From positions 1 to 64,000 of the forward strand of contig JBAOIR010000090.1 of assembly GCA_037045585.1 (NCBI GenBank): a stretch of 64,000 bases of DNA. The letters are read 5' to 3'. Shown here one piece after another: positions 9,851-20,300 of this stretch; the stretch's first letter is position 1, and every line of letters begins with the position of its first letter. The DNA comes from SSF14 sp037045585. Lineage in GTDB: Bacteria > Actinomycetota > Acidimicrobiia > Acidimicrobiales > Microtrichaceae. The notes under the pieces were generated by a model. That model made no database searches. It was not told the DNA's origin and saw nothing but the letters and a program-made list of their open reading frames with translations. The translations under genes and the position numbers were made by a program.

Positions 9851-9920
9851 TGGGTGACCCGGTCGGGTCGGGGTTGGTGACCCGGTTGGGTCGGGGTTGG
9901 TGACCCGGTTGGGTCGGGTT
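9851..9920. repeat. Three 23-bp tandem repeats upstream of WXG100 gene
   Basis: The unit TTGGTGACCCGGTTGGGTCG plus GGG occurs three times head to tail with one or two substitutions, filling almost all the space between the WXG100 gene and the gene before it. The ribosome-binding site of the WXG100 gene follows directly. The repeats could affect expression of the operon's distal part or simply be slippage products. Confidence 0.8.
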
Positions 9921-9923
9921 GGA

Positions 9924-10451
9924 TCAGACCGACGCTCCGACGAACTCGGCGAGTTCGGTCGGATCGTCGACGACGTCGGCGAACGGGGACTCGAATCCCT
10001 CGAGACGGGCTCGGCCGGCACGGCGGACGGCGCGGACGTCGCCGGGCGTGCCGTACCGGCCGGCGCCGAGGACGACGGCGAGCGCATCTCCCCCGTGCTC
10101 GGCCCACAGCGTCCAGCTCCGACCGGAGCGAAGGAGGGCGACGGCGACGGTCTGCCCGAGCGCGAGGCCCAGCTCGTCGTGGTCCGGATCGTCGAGGCGG
10201 ACGGTGATGGTGGCGTCGGAGGCGGACAGGGCGGCCAGGAGGGCCAGGGCCGGAGCGGCCACCCGGAGCCGGCCGTCGGCGACCGTGACCAGCCTTCGGC
10301 GGACGAGCGACACCCGCGCCGCATGCGTCGGCTCGGACGCCCCCGCGGTGCGGAGCGCCGACGGCGACACGCCGAGCAGGTCGGTGAGAACCGAGAGCTC
10401 GGCCTCGTCGAAGGTGACACTCCCGCTGGAGGTCAGGTCGTCGTGGTTCAT
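9924..10451 (-). CDS. ESX-locus protein, possibly EspG-like
   Basis: A soluble protein of about 175 residues. I chose the ATG giving MNHDDLTSS, preceded by GAGG, rather than the ATG 30 bases upstream. It begins with a segment (VTFDEAELSVLTDLLGV) that resembles the start of EspG chaperones of mycobacterial ESX systems, which bind substrates in the cytosol. The rest is rich in Ala, Arg and Leu with no motif I can name. It is the first gene of the minus-strand ESX operon and is divergent from the cyclase gene across a CRP-like site. The EspG link is an inference from pattern and position. Confidence 0.5.
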   Translation of the reverse strand: MNHDDLTSSGSVTFDEAELSVLTDLLGVSPSALRTAGASEPTHAARVSLVRRRLVTVADGRLRVAAPALALLAALSASDATITVRLDDPDHDELGLALGQTVAVALLRSGRSWTLWAEHGGDALAVVLGAGRYGTPGDVRAVRRAGRARLEGFESPFADVVDDPTELAEFVGASV

Positions 10452-10507
10452 GGCACCATCCTCGGGCCGTCGGGGAATCACCGCCGTGACCCCGGTCTCG
10501 CACCTCG

Positions 10508-10523
10508 TGTGACGTCGGGCACA
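10508..10523. promoter_or_regulatory. CRP-like palindrome upstream of cyclase gene and ESX operon
   Basis: TGTGA-CGTCGG-GCACA fits the CRP consensus at 9 of 10 conserved positions. It lies in the intergenic region from which the ESX operon (minus) and the cyclase gene (plus, start 10614) diverge. With the site at 2094 it brackets the locus. Function inferred. Confidence 0.45.
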
Positions 10524-10613
10524 TGCTAGGGGCGTGCGCCCGGGCGTGCCCCGATCGAGGGATTAGCCTCCGACGAACGTCCATGCTCGACCCGTTGCGG
10601 AGGGGCTCGATCG

Positions 10614-13600
10614 ATGCAACCGCCGACGCCGTCGTTCACCGCCCGCGCACTCGCGGAGATGGAGCACTCGGGTGAGCTCCACCGGTCGGACCACGCGTCG
10701 CTCGTGTTCGCCGACGTCAGCGGCTTCACGCCGCTGACCGAGCGCTTCGCCCGCCTCGGACGCGAGGGGAGTGAGAAGCTCACGGAGCTGCTGAACGAGC
10801 TGTTCGGCCCGACGCTCGACGCGGCCCTGCAGCGCGGGGGCGACCTGCTGAGCTTCGGCGGCGATGCGCTCCTGATCCAGTTCGACCGCGGCGACCACGC
10901 GGCGGACGCCGCCGCCGCCGCCGAGGAGATGCGCCGTTGCTTTCTCGCCGCGGCGCGTCGCTCGAAGGTGAAAGTGACCATGTCGATCGGCGTCGCGACC
11001 GGCGGCGTCCACCTGCACCGGGTCGGATCCACCACTCGCGTGCTGGTCGCTCACGGGAGCGCCGTCCGCACCGTGCTGGAGCTCGAGTCGGCCGCGTCGG
11101 GAGGCGAGATCCTCATCGGAGCCGCGCCGCGTGCCGCCGGAGGGCCGACCGGACCGAGTTCGGCACCGCCTCCACCGGTTCCGTCGACCGCCCGCGATGC
11201 CTACGCGCTGCTGGACCCGTACGTCGCCACTGCGCTGCGCAGTGGCGATGGCACCGAGCACCGTCACAGCGTCGTCGCATTCGTGCGTTACGACATCGAC
11301 CCCGAGGCATCCCCATCGCAGGTCGACGATCTCGTCCGCCCCCTGTTCGACGTGATCGAGGCCGCGTGCGCCGCGAGTCAGGTCACGATCCTGAACTCCG
11401 ACGTCGAAGCCGACGGCGGGAAAGTCACGCTGACCGCCGGAGTTCCGTTCACGACCGGCGATGACGCCGACCGGATGCTCGAGGCGGCGCTACGCATCGT
11501 GGCCGACGCCGATTCCGCACTCGGGGTGCGCATCGGGGTCAACGAGGGCCAGGTGTTCGCTGGACCGGTGGGATCGTCGAACCGAATGAGCTACACGATC
11601 ATGGGCGACGACGTGAACCTCGCGGCCCGCGTCGCGGGACAGGCGCGGCGGGCAACGGTGCTCGCGACCGATGCCGTACTCGATCGGGCTCGCCAGGCAT
11701 TTGTGACCACTCCGATCGACCCGTTCCGGGTCAAGGGCAAGACGATCGAGGTGTCCGCAGCCGAGGTCGAGCGCGTCTCGGCCGCAGCGAGACGACGCGC
11801 GTCATCCGGGTCGTTCCACGGCCGGAGCGCCGAGCTCGCAACGCTCACGGCGCTCCTCCCGGAGACCGGTCCCGGCGACCGAACCGCTCCTGGCGCTGTC
11901 GCCGAGATCGTTGCCGAACCGGGGCTCGGAAAGTCCCGGCTGGTCGGCGAGTTGGTTGCGCGGGCTGAGGTGGGGACCCACACCATCGAGGCCGGCCGCT
12001 ACCTGGCCGGCGCGCCGTACGGCGCGGTCTCCCACTCGTTGCGGCAATGGCTGGGGGTCGACGCCGCGACGGCCGACGCCATCGATGAGCGTCTCGGGGC
12101 CGTGATCTCCGGCGTGGCGCCGCATCTGGTGCCATGGCGTCCGTTTCTCGCGATCCCTGCGGGCGTCGAGCTCCCCGACACACCGGCGACGGCCGGAGTC
12201 GCGCCGGCATTCCGACGCCGGCGGATCCACCAGGTGACCGCCGAGTTCCTTCCGCTCCTCCTCGCGGGAGCTCGCCTCCTGGTCGTCGAGGACGCCCACT
12301 GGCTGGACGACGCCACCGGCGAACTGCTCGACGCCGTGATCCCCGAGCTCACCGCCGCCGGGTGGCTCGTCGTCGTGACCCGGCGACCGGAAACGACCGG
12401 ATGGAGCCCCGCTTCGGTGTCGATGAGGTTGGATCTCGAACCGCTCGGGTTCGACGACGCCACCGGACTCGCCCACGAGATCGCGTCGTCGTCCCCGTTG
12501 TCGGACCACGTCGTTCGTCGAGTGGTCGCGCGAAGCAACGGCAACCCGCTCTTCGTCGAGCAACTCGTCCGGGCGGTGTCCGACGGCACGCGGGTGGACG
12601 ACCTGCCGGACCGGGTCGAGGTGTTGATCGAGGCGCGAATCGACCGGCTGGCTCCCGCAGTCCGAACCACACTCCGGAGCGCTGCCGTGTTGGGTGCTCG
12701 CTTCGACTCGGCGCTGTTGGAGGACCTCGAGCCGGGCTCGACCACGCATCTCGCCGACCTCGACGAGTTCCTCATACTCGACGACGATCAAGTCCGCTTC
12801 CGCCACGCGTTGTTCCGGGACACGGCGTATCTCGCGCTTCCGGCGCGGCAGCGCCGGTCCATGCACGCCCGTGCCGCACGGGCGGTCGAGCATCGATACC
12901 GGGAGTCGCTCGACGACGTCGTCGAGCTCTTGGCCGAGCACTGGGACGACGCCGCCGAGCCGGCGTGGGCGTGGCCGTACCTTCGGGCCGCGGCCGACCG
13001 CGCCCGCGCCGACCACGCGGCGTTCGAGGCATCGCGCTTTCTCGAACGGGCAATCCGATGTGCCGGCCGGGTCCCAGGTGTCGATGCGTCCGAGGTGGCC
13101 GTCATCGAAGAACAACTCGGTGAGCTCTACGACGTGCTCGGCCGCTTCGGCGATGCGGAGCGGTCGTTCCGCCAGGCGAGGCGTCGGACGAGCGACCCGT
13201 CCGACGCGGCACGGCTCCTCGGTCTCGAAGCCCGCGTCGCTCGGTCGATGCTCAGTCTCAGCACGGCCGTTCGCCGGTATCGCCGTGCCCTGTCCGTCGT
13301 CCCGGCCGACGAGCACCAGGGACGGTCCGCCCTGTTGGTCGGACTCAGCAGTGTGCTCGAACGCCAAGGCCGCCACCGCGCCAAACTTCCGCTCCTCCAC
13401 GAGGCGATCGATGCGGCGGAACGTAGCGGCGACCGCCGATCGTCGGCGCACGCCCACCTGCTCCTCGGCAATACCTACGGCGACCTGGGGCAACCCGAGG
13501 CGGTCGAGCACCTGGCGACGGCACTCTCGTTGTTCGACGCTGCGGGTGACATCTGGGGCGTGGCGTCATCGAGGAACAACCTCGGCGTCGAGGCCTACTA

Positions 13601-14255
13601 CGCCGGAGACTGGGACGAGGCCTTGGGCCACTACCTCGCGGCGTCCGAGGGCTACCGGCGGTTGGGAGACGAAACGAACGAGGCCATGACCCTCAACAAC
13701 GTCGGGGAGATCCACTCCGATCAGGGCCGTTGGGACGAGGCCGAGGTCGAGCTGCGCGAGGCGCGACGCATGTGGCAGGCGTCAGGCTTCGCGCTCGGGG
13801 TGGGAATTGCTTCGAGCAACCTCGGTCGACTCGCAGCGCGGCAGGGACGAGCCGGAGACGCCGACGCCGAGTTCCAGCTGGCGCGGAACACGTTCCAGTC
13901 GATCTCGGCCCGCGGGCGCCTCCTCGAACTCGACGCGCGGGTCGCGTCGGCCGCCGCGGGCACCGACGAGTTCGAACGCGCACTCGATCTCGCCCGACGA
14001 ACGCTCCGGGCGGGCGAGGAGCTCCAGCCCACGGTGCAGTGCGAGCTGCACCGGACCGCCGCCATTGCACTCGCCCGAACCGGTCGTCCCGGCGACGCGG
14101 CCGAGTCGCTCGAGTGCGCCCGGCGCCTCGCCCGGGAGTCCGGCGCCGTGTACGAGATCGCTGCATGCGAACTGGCGGCCCGCTCGTTGGGTCTGCCGTT
14201 CGAGAGTCCCACCGACACGCTCCACCGTCTCGGCGTGGTCAACCCCGGCCGCTGA
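10614..14255 (+). CDS. Class III nucleotidyl cyclase / AAA ATPase / TPR regulator
   Basis: An intact 1,213-residue cytosolic protein. Two class III cyclase modules open it. The first (about 25-150) has FADVSGFTPLTERF and SFGGDALL with both metal aspartates. The second (about 215-390) keeps GVNEGQVFAGPVG and MGDDVNLAARVAGQA but seems to lack the first metal site. A STAND/AAA-type NTPase follows, with Walker A EPGLGKSR at about 433 and Walker B LLVVEDAHWLDD at about 554. About 400 residues of TPR-like helices end the protein (NNLGVEAYYAGDWDEAL and similar). Such proteins are large signal integrators in actinobacteria that may make cAMP. Its position next to an ESX operon across a CRP-like site suggests it supplies the signal that controls the locus (inference). 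Confidence 0.9.
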   Translation: MQPPTPSFTARALAEMEHSGELHRSDHASLVFADVSGFTPLTERFARLGREGSEKLTELLNELFGPTLDAALQRGGDLLSFGGDALLIQFDRGDHAADAAAAAEEMRRCFLAAARRSKVKVTMSIGVATGGVHLHRVGSTTRVLVAHGSAVRTVLELESAASGGEILIGAAPRAAGGPTGPSSAPPPPVPSTARDAYALLDPYVATALRSGDGTEHRHSVVAFVRYDIDPEASPSQVDDLVRPLFDVIEAACAASQVTILNSDVEADGGKVTLTAGVPFTTGDDADRMLEAALRIVADADSALGVRIGVNEGQVFAGPVGSSNRMSYTIMGDDVNLAARVAGQARRATVLATDAVLDRARQAFVTTPIDPFRVKGKTIEVSAAEVERVSAAARRRASSGSFHGRSAELATLTALLPETGPGDRTAPGAVAEIVAEPGLGKSRLVGELVARAEVGTHTIEAGRYLAGAPYGAVSHSLRQWLGVDAATADAIDERLGAVISGVAPHLVPWRPFLAIPAGVELPDTPATAGVAPAFRRRRIHQVTAEFLPLLLAGARLLVVEDAHWLDDATGELLDAVIPELTAAGWLVVVTRRPETTGWSPASVSMRLDLEPLGFDDATGLAHEIASSSPLSDHVVRRVVARSNGNPLFVEQLVRAVSDGTRVDDLPDRVEVLIEARIDRLAPAVRTTLRSAAVLGARFDSALLEDLEPGSTTHLADLDEFLILDDDQVRFRHALFRDTAYLALPARQRRSMHARAARAVEHRYRESLDDVVELLAEHWDDAAEPAWAWPYLRAAADRARADHAAFEASRFLERAIRCAGRVPGVDASEVAVIEEQLGELYDVLGRFGDAERSFRQARRRTSDPSDAARLLGLEARVARSMLSLSTAVRRYRRALSVVPADEHQGRSALLVGLSSVLERQGRHRAKLPLLHEAIDAAERSGDRRSSAHAHLLLGNTYGDLGQPEAVEHLATALSLFDAAGDIWGVASSRNNLGVEAYYAGDWDEALGHYLAASEGYRRLGDETNEAMTLNNVGEIHSDQGRWDEAEVELREARRMWQASGFALGVGIASSNLGRLAARQGRAGDADAEFQLARNTFQSISARGRLLELDARVASAAAGTDEFERALDLARRTLRAGEELQPTVQCELHRTAAIALARTGRPGDAAESLECARRLARESGAVYEIAACELAARSLGLPFESPTDTLHRLGVVNPGR

Positions 14256-14382
14256 TGTCACAGCATGTTCGTGATCCCGGGCACAGACATCCGCCTCTCT
14301 GGAATCGGACTCTGGTATACGACCCAAAAGGGGGATACCGTCTCCCCCGAATAAGGTTCGTCCACGCGGGAGGGAGACGGCC

Positions 14383-17300
14383 GTGCAGCATGGTGGGAGG
14401 GCTACCCGACGATTGACGCGACGTACCTGTCGCGCCGCGCTCGCCGTCACGCTCCTCGGTATCGCTTCTGTCGGTGCCGGCGCCCCCGTCGATGCGGACG
14501 TGTCGCTCAGCTCGGTCTGTCCGGTTGTCGGGCTCGGCGGTCTGGTCACCGGGGATGCGCCCGGCGGACAGGCGACGGCGACGACGCTCAGCGCTCCGTA
14601 CGGCATCGCCATCAGTCCGGCCGACGGCACGGTCTACGTGTCGGAACGCAACTGGGACACCAACACGTACACCACCGGGAACGGCCGCATTCGCTCGATC
14701 GCTCCCAGCGGCATCGTGTCCGACCTCCCGCTCGGTCCGGCGGGACACCGCCTCGGCGCACTCGCGATCACCCCGAGCGGCTCGACGCTCTACGTCGCGA
14801 CCCACGAGACCGCGGCCGACGTCAGTCGCGTGTACGCGATCGACCTCACGTTGCCGGTTCCGACGTGGACGGTGTTCGCCGGCGGGGGAACCGACTACCT
14901 GGGCAACGGCGTCGCGGCTACCTCGGCCCGATTCTTCGAGATCACCGACGTCGAGGTGTCCCCGACCACCGGCCTGCTGTACATCGCCGGCGTCGCGCAG
15001 AACACGACCCCCGAGCCGGAGGACACCCGACCGGTCGCGAACGTCGGCGTGGTTCGTGAGGTCGACGGGACGGGCCTGATCCGGACCGTGGTCGGCGGGG
15101 TCCGCAACACCTCCGTGACGACCGTGGAAGGGCTGGTCGCCAACACCGCGCACGTGCAGTCGAGTCCGGTCACGTTGGCGTTCGACTCCGCCGGCGTCAT
15201 GAATCTCGGAGCGTTGCGCCGAGTCCGCCGAGTCCCGCCGGCGGCTACCGCCAACCCGTACGGCGACGGGATCATCAACACCTTCTCGGGGGCCAACGGC
15301 GTCGAGACCGTCACCGGCGACGGCGGATCGGCCGCCGCCGCCCGCCTGGGCGCCGTGAACGGGCTGGCGCTCGACCCGACCGGCAACCTCTACGTCGGTG
15401 GGCAGGAAGTGCACACCGTTCGCCGCCTCGACGCCGGGGGCACGGCGTCGACGATCGCCAACGAGACTGGCTCACCCACGTCCGATGCCGGCATGGTCGG
15501 CTTCGCCGACGGCGCCGGCGACACCGCCCGGTTCGCCTACACGCACGAAATGGCGTTCTCGGGCGGAGCCCTCTACGTCGTCGATTCCCGCAACAACCGC
15601 GTCCGGCGCGTCGTTCCCGGGGCGACCGCCGCTCTGACCACCGTCAGCACGTTCGCCGGTCGGGGACCGAACGACGTCGACACCAGCGGCCCGGCGCTCA
15701 CCCGCCAGACCGGGCTCCTGGACGGCCTCGCCGTCGGGCCGGACGGCGCGGTGTACCTCGCCGACCGGACCGCGTACCGGGTGTGGCGTCGGGACACCGA
15801 CGGGTCGATGAGCGCCGTCGCCGGCGACGGGACCTACCGGGGGCTCGACGTCGCGTTGCCCGGCGGGCCGGCCACGTCGAACCCGTTGTCCATCGTCCGC
15901 GACGTCGCCGTGAGCCCCGACAACCAGACGTTGTACATCCTCGAGCGGACGCGGGTCCTCGCGGTCGATCTCGGCACCGGCAACCTGTCGGTCCTCGCGG
16001 GCACCGGCGCCATCGGTCAGGTCGACAACCCGGTGGGCACCCTGGCGACCCTCGACACCGGGGCGCAGGGAACGATGGCGTTGGGCGGCGGCTTCATCTA
16101 CGTCAACGGGAACACGGCCAACATCCGGCGGATCTCCATGTCGACCGGCGCGGTCGACACACCGATCACCGGGTTGGGTGCGAGCGTCGCAACCAACGCC
16201 CTCGAGGCCGACGCCGCCGGCAACCTGTTCCTCGGACTCAGCTCCCACGTGATCATGTACTGGCCGGGGAATGGCTCGCCGGTGGTGGTTGCCGGCGACT
16301 CGGTGTTCGGCAACCTCGGCAATGGTGGCCCGGCCTCGGCCGCTCGGATCGGCAACCCCCTCGGCCTTGCGTTGCTCGACCGACCGGGCGACAACGACGT
16401 CCTCTACTTCTCCAACGGCGCCAACCCGCTGCGGTCGATCACGGCCACGAGCGGAACCGGCGCGGCCCGGTGGTCAGGCGGCACCGTGTCGCTCGTGGCG
16501 GGGAACGTCTCGAATCGGCCGTTGGGGCCCGGCGCCTGGGGCGACGGCGTCGACATCTCGGCCGATCCCACGCTGGTGCGGTTCAACACCATCAATGACA
16601 TCGACCTCGATCCCGCCGGACGCCTCTTCATCGTCGACTCGAACTACGGCGACTCGAACCCGCTCGGCGACGGAGTCACGAACACCGGCCCGCACCAGGT
16701 TCGCGTGCTCACCGACGCCGGGTGCAGCGAGACGGCGATCATCGGCCCGTCTTCGGTGGCGGCGGCCGTGGCGAACGGGGTGGACCTCACCGACTTCCCG
16801 CTCGGTCAGATCCCGTTCGATCTCGACGCGATCGCCGCAACCCCGCTCCGGGCGGTGCCGTTGCGGGCGGTGCCGCTGCGAGCCTCGCCGTTGCGGGCCG
16901 TGCCGCTTCGAGCCGTCCCCCTCCGCGCCGTCGATACCGACGATCCGCCCCTGATCGACGTCAGCCTGAGTTCGATGGTGCTCGACCCGGTCCTGTATCC
17001 GGACGGATGGGCGGCGCGTCTGGTGGGCACCCCGTTCGAGGGCGTGCCGCCCCAGAACGTTCAGCTCGCCGACCTGCTGGACGACCCCACGACGGGTCCC
17101 GACGAGACGTCGCCGGCGCTCACGACGGCACCGGAGATCACGCTGGACTCCGTCGACCTGTCGACGTCGCCGCTGCGCGCCGTCTCGATCGCCTCGATCG
17201 CCCTGGGCTCCACGCCCCTGCGGGCGGTGCCGCTCAATGAGACTCTGGCGACGGCGTCCGACCAGGACCGTTTCGACGCCTGGTGCGATCTGCTCGCGAC

Positions 17301-20300
17301 GTTGGGGCGGACCTGTGACGACCTGACCCCCGAGTCACCGCTCCTGGCGCTCGAGGTGAAGTCCGTGCCCCTCCGGGCCGTTCCGCTTCGCGCCGTGCCC
17401 CTCCGGGCGGTCGACGTCTCCGCGTCACCACTCCGCGCCGTCCCGCTGCGGGCCGTGGGGCTCGAGCCGACGCCGCTGCGCAGCTCGCCGCTCCGGGCCG
17501 TCCCCCTGCCGCGCCGTGGCAGCGGCGTCCACGCCGCTCCGCGCCGTGCCGTTGCGGGCCGTCAACCTCGACACGTCGCCGCTCCGCGCCGTGATCCTCA
17601 CGAATCTGGGAGCATCGGCGTCCTCGGTGGTGACGTGCGACGTCGGCGAGGTCGGCTGTGAGACGCTCGGCGACGCCCTCGGATCACTGGTGCCCGGGGC
17701 GACCATCGGAGATCTCGACGAGGCGCTGGACGACCCGATGCTCGGTGGTGCCATTCCGACGCTCGGCGACCTCCGCTGGCGTACCTCGGGTCCCGACGCG
17801 TTCTTCGGTGGGGCCGGAGCCACCCGCGAGGTGAACCTCGGCGACATCCTCCGCACTTCGGAGCACGACTCGGCGCTGCCGCTCGACCCGTTCATGTCGC
17901 TGGCCGATCTCCTCGTCGGCCTCGTGGCCGCACCCGACCTGCCGTGGGAGGAAGTCGACCTCCGCGCCGCCGGGATCACCACGGCGGACGCCGGCCCGAC
18001 CGCCGACCTCGACGTGTCCCTGCGCACCTACCCGGGCCAGACCGGCCCGCTCGCGGCGTCGGTCAGCCTGCCCGAGGGGTGGCGCTACCGGGCGACGACC
18101 AGCGCCGAGGTCACCGTCGACGGCACCGGCGCGGCCACACCGATCGCGCCACTGCCCGAGCCCGTGGTCACCACCACCGCAGACGTCGACCAGCTGGCGT
18201 ACTCGCTGCCGGCAGGACTGCCCACGCCGGCCACGATCACGTTCCGGGTGGCGGCCACCCCCGGACTGGAGCTGGGTCCCGTGCAGGCGGACGCCTCGAC
18301 CGGCCCGGTGATCGCCGGCGGCGCGCCGTCGACGGTGAGGCCGTCGAACGCCATGGACGTCGTCGATTCCACGGAGATCATCGGCGGTGCCGGCAGCAGC
18401 TACGACCAGGCGCGCAACATCGTTCCGGACACGCTGTACACCGGCTACCTCAACACGGCGGGTGACACGGACTACTACCGGGTGCAGGCACCGGGGGCAG
18501 GCACGCTCACGACGATCAACCTGAGCCACCTTCCCGCCGACGCCGACCTCGTGGTGTACGAGGAGTCCAACAGCCAGCTCAACCTGCGTTCCGAGGTGGC
18601 CCGCCTCCGACAGCAGTCGAAGCCGATCGAGATGGTGAACCCCCAGGTGGGTGTCACCGGTGAGCCGCTCGAACCGCAGCAGCTCAACGACATCGCCGTC
18701 CTCCCCGACAAGACCCTCGCGGCCACGTCGGCACGGGCCGGCCTTGCCAACGAGTCGGTCGAGCTGATCAACGACGGCGACGACGACACGACGACGGCGG
18801 ACGACGACGTCTCCTACGTGATCGCCGTCACCTCCTACGACGACGCCGTCTCGGCCGATCCGTACGTACTCCGGGTGAAGCAGGTCGTGCCTCCGGGGGC
18901 CCTGGCGTGCGCCGCGTCCGGGCCCGGCAGCGTCCAGCTCCCGCCCGTTCCCGGCGGCTTCACGCCGTCGAGCGCAATGACGTCGATCCCCGCCGGCACC
19001 GAGACGCTCATCCTCGTCAACCGGCAGCGGATGGCTCGGGAATTCGGGAACGACGCCACCACGACGCTCACCGGTGAGCTCTCGTCGTTCGCCGCCCGGA
19101 GCGACGTGCGCGGGCTGGTGCTCCCCGTCGACGGTGACGCTTCGGTGCAGTCGGCATACGCGACGTGGGACGCGAGTCCGTGCGGCCTGGGCCGACCGAA
19201 CCTCGTCGTCCGGGAGATCAACGACCACATCGACGCGCTGCTCGAGGCGTCGCCCGCCGCGGGGAACGCTCCGGAACGTGGTCATCGTCGGCGGGGACGA
19301 GCAGATTCCGATGGCTCGACTCCTCGACAACACCAAGCTCTCGAACGAGATCGAGTACGGCGCCGAGCTGCGGCGGGTGGGCGGCATCTCGACACCGCAG
19401 ACGGTCGCCCTGGCATCGAAGACGGTCATGTCCGACGACCCGTTCGCGAGCGTCCGTCCGGTGCTGTTCGGGCCGGACGTGATCTATCCGCCGTCGTGGA
19501 CCATCGGCCGCCTCGTCGAGACCCCCACCGAGATCAGCAACGTGCTCGAGGCGTTCGACACCTCGAACGGGCGCCTCGCCGCCGACTCGGCGCTCGTCAC
19601 CGGGTACGACTTCCTGACCGACGGCTCGGAGGCCGTCGCCGGCGCCCTGGAGAGCGCGGTCACCGTGGACTCCTCGCTCGTCAACGACTCGTGGACCGCG
19701 GCAGACCTTCGGGCCAAGCTGACCGAGCCGAGCGCGGCACCCGACCTCGCATCGGTCAACGCCCATTTCGACCACTACCAGCTCCTGCCCGCAGCCGGCG
19801 AGGGCGACCCGGAGTCGGAGCTCTTCACGACGGTCGACATCGACGAGGGAGCCGCGGACCTCACCGGCCGGATCCTCTTCTCGATGGGCTGCCACAGCGG
19901 CACCAGCGCACCTGACTTCTACCTCGGATCGAGCGGTGGCGCGAGCCTCGACTGGCCGCAGGTCTTCGCCCAGAAGCGGGCGATCTGGGTCGCGAACAGC
20001 GGTTTCGGCTACGGCGACACCGCCGCGGTGGCGTACTCGGAGAAGCTGATGGCCCGCTTCGCGGCACTGCTCCGCGACGGTGAGCGGGCCGGCGAGGCAC
20101 TCCGCCTCGCGAAGCAGGCATATCTCGGAGAGGGGTTGTCCAACAGCTACGACGCGAAGGTGCTCGCCCAGTCCGTCTACTACGGCCTCCCGATGTACCG
20201 CGTCGGTCCGGGCGCACCCGCGCCGGTGGCGCCGACGTTCGTGCCCACCACCCCGGACCCCTCCGCCGGAGGGGTGCCGTCGTCCACGCGAACGGTCGCC

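Noticed and set aside
14330..14348. Hairpin GGGGGA/TCCCCC as a terminator of the cyclase gene
   Set aside because: The stem is only six pairs, lies 75 bases after the stop, close to the next start, and has no T-run. It may be chance.
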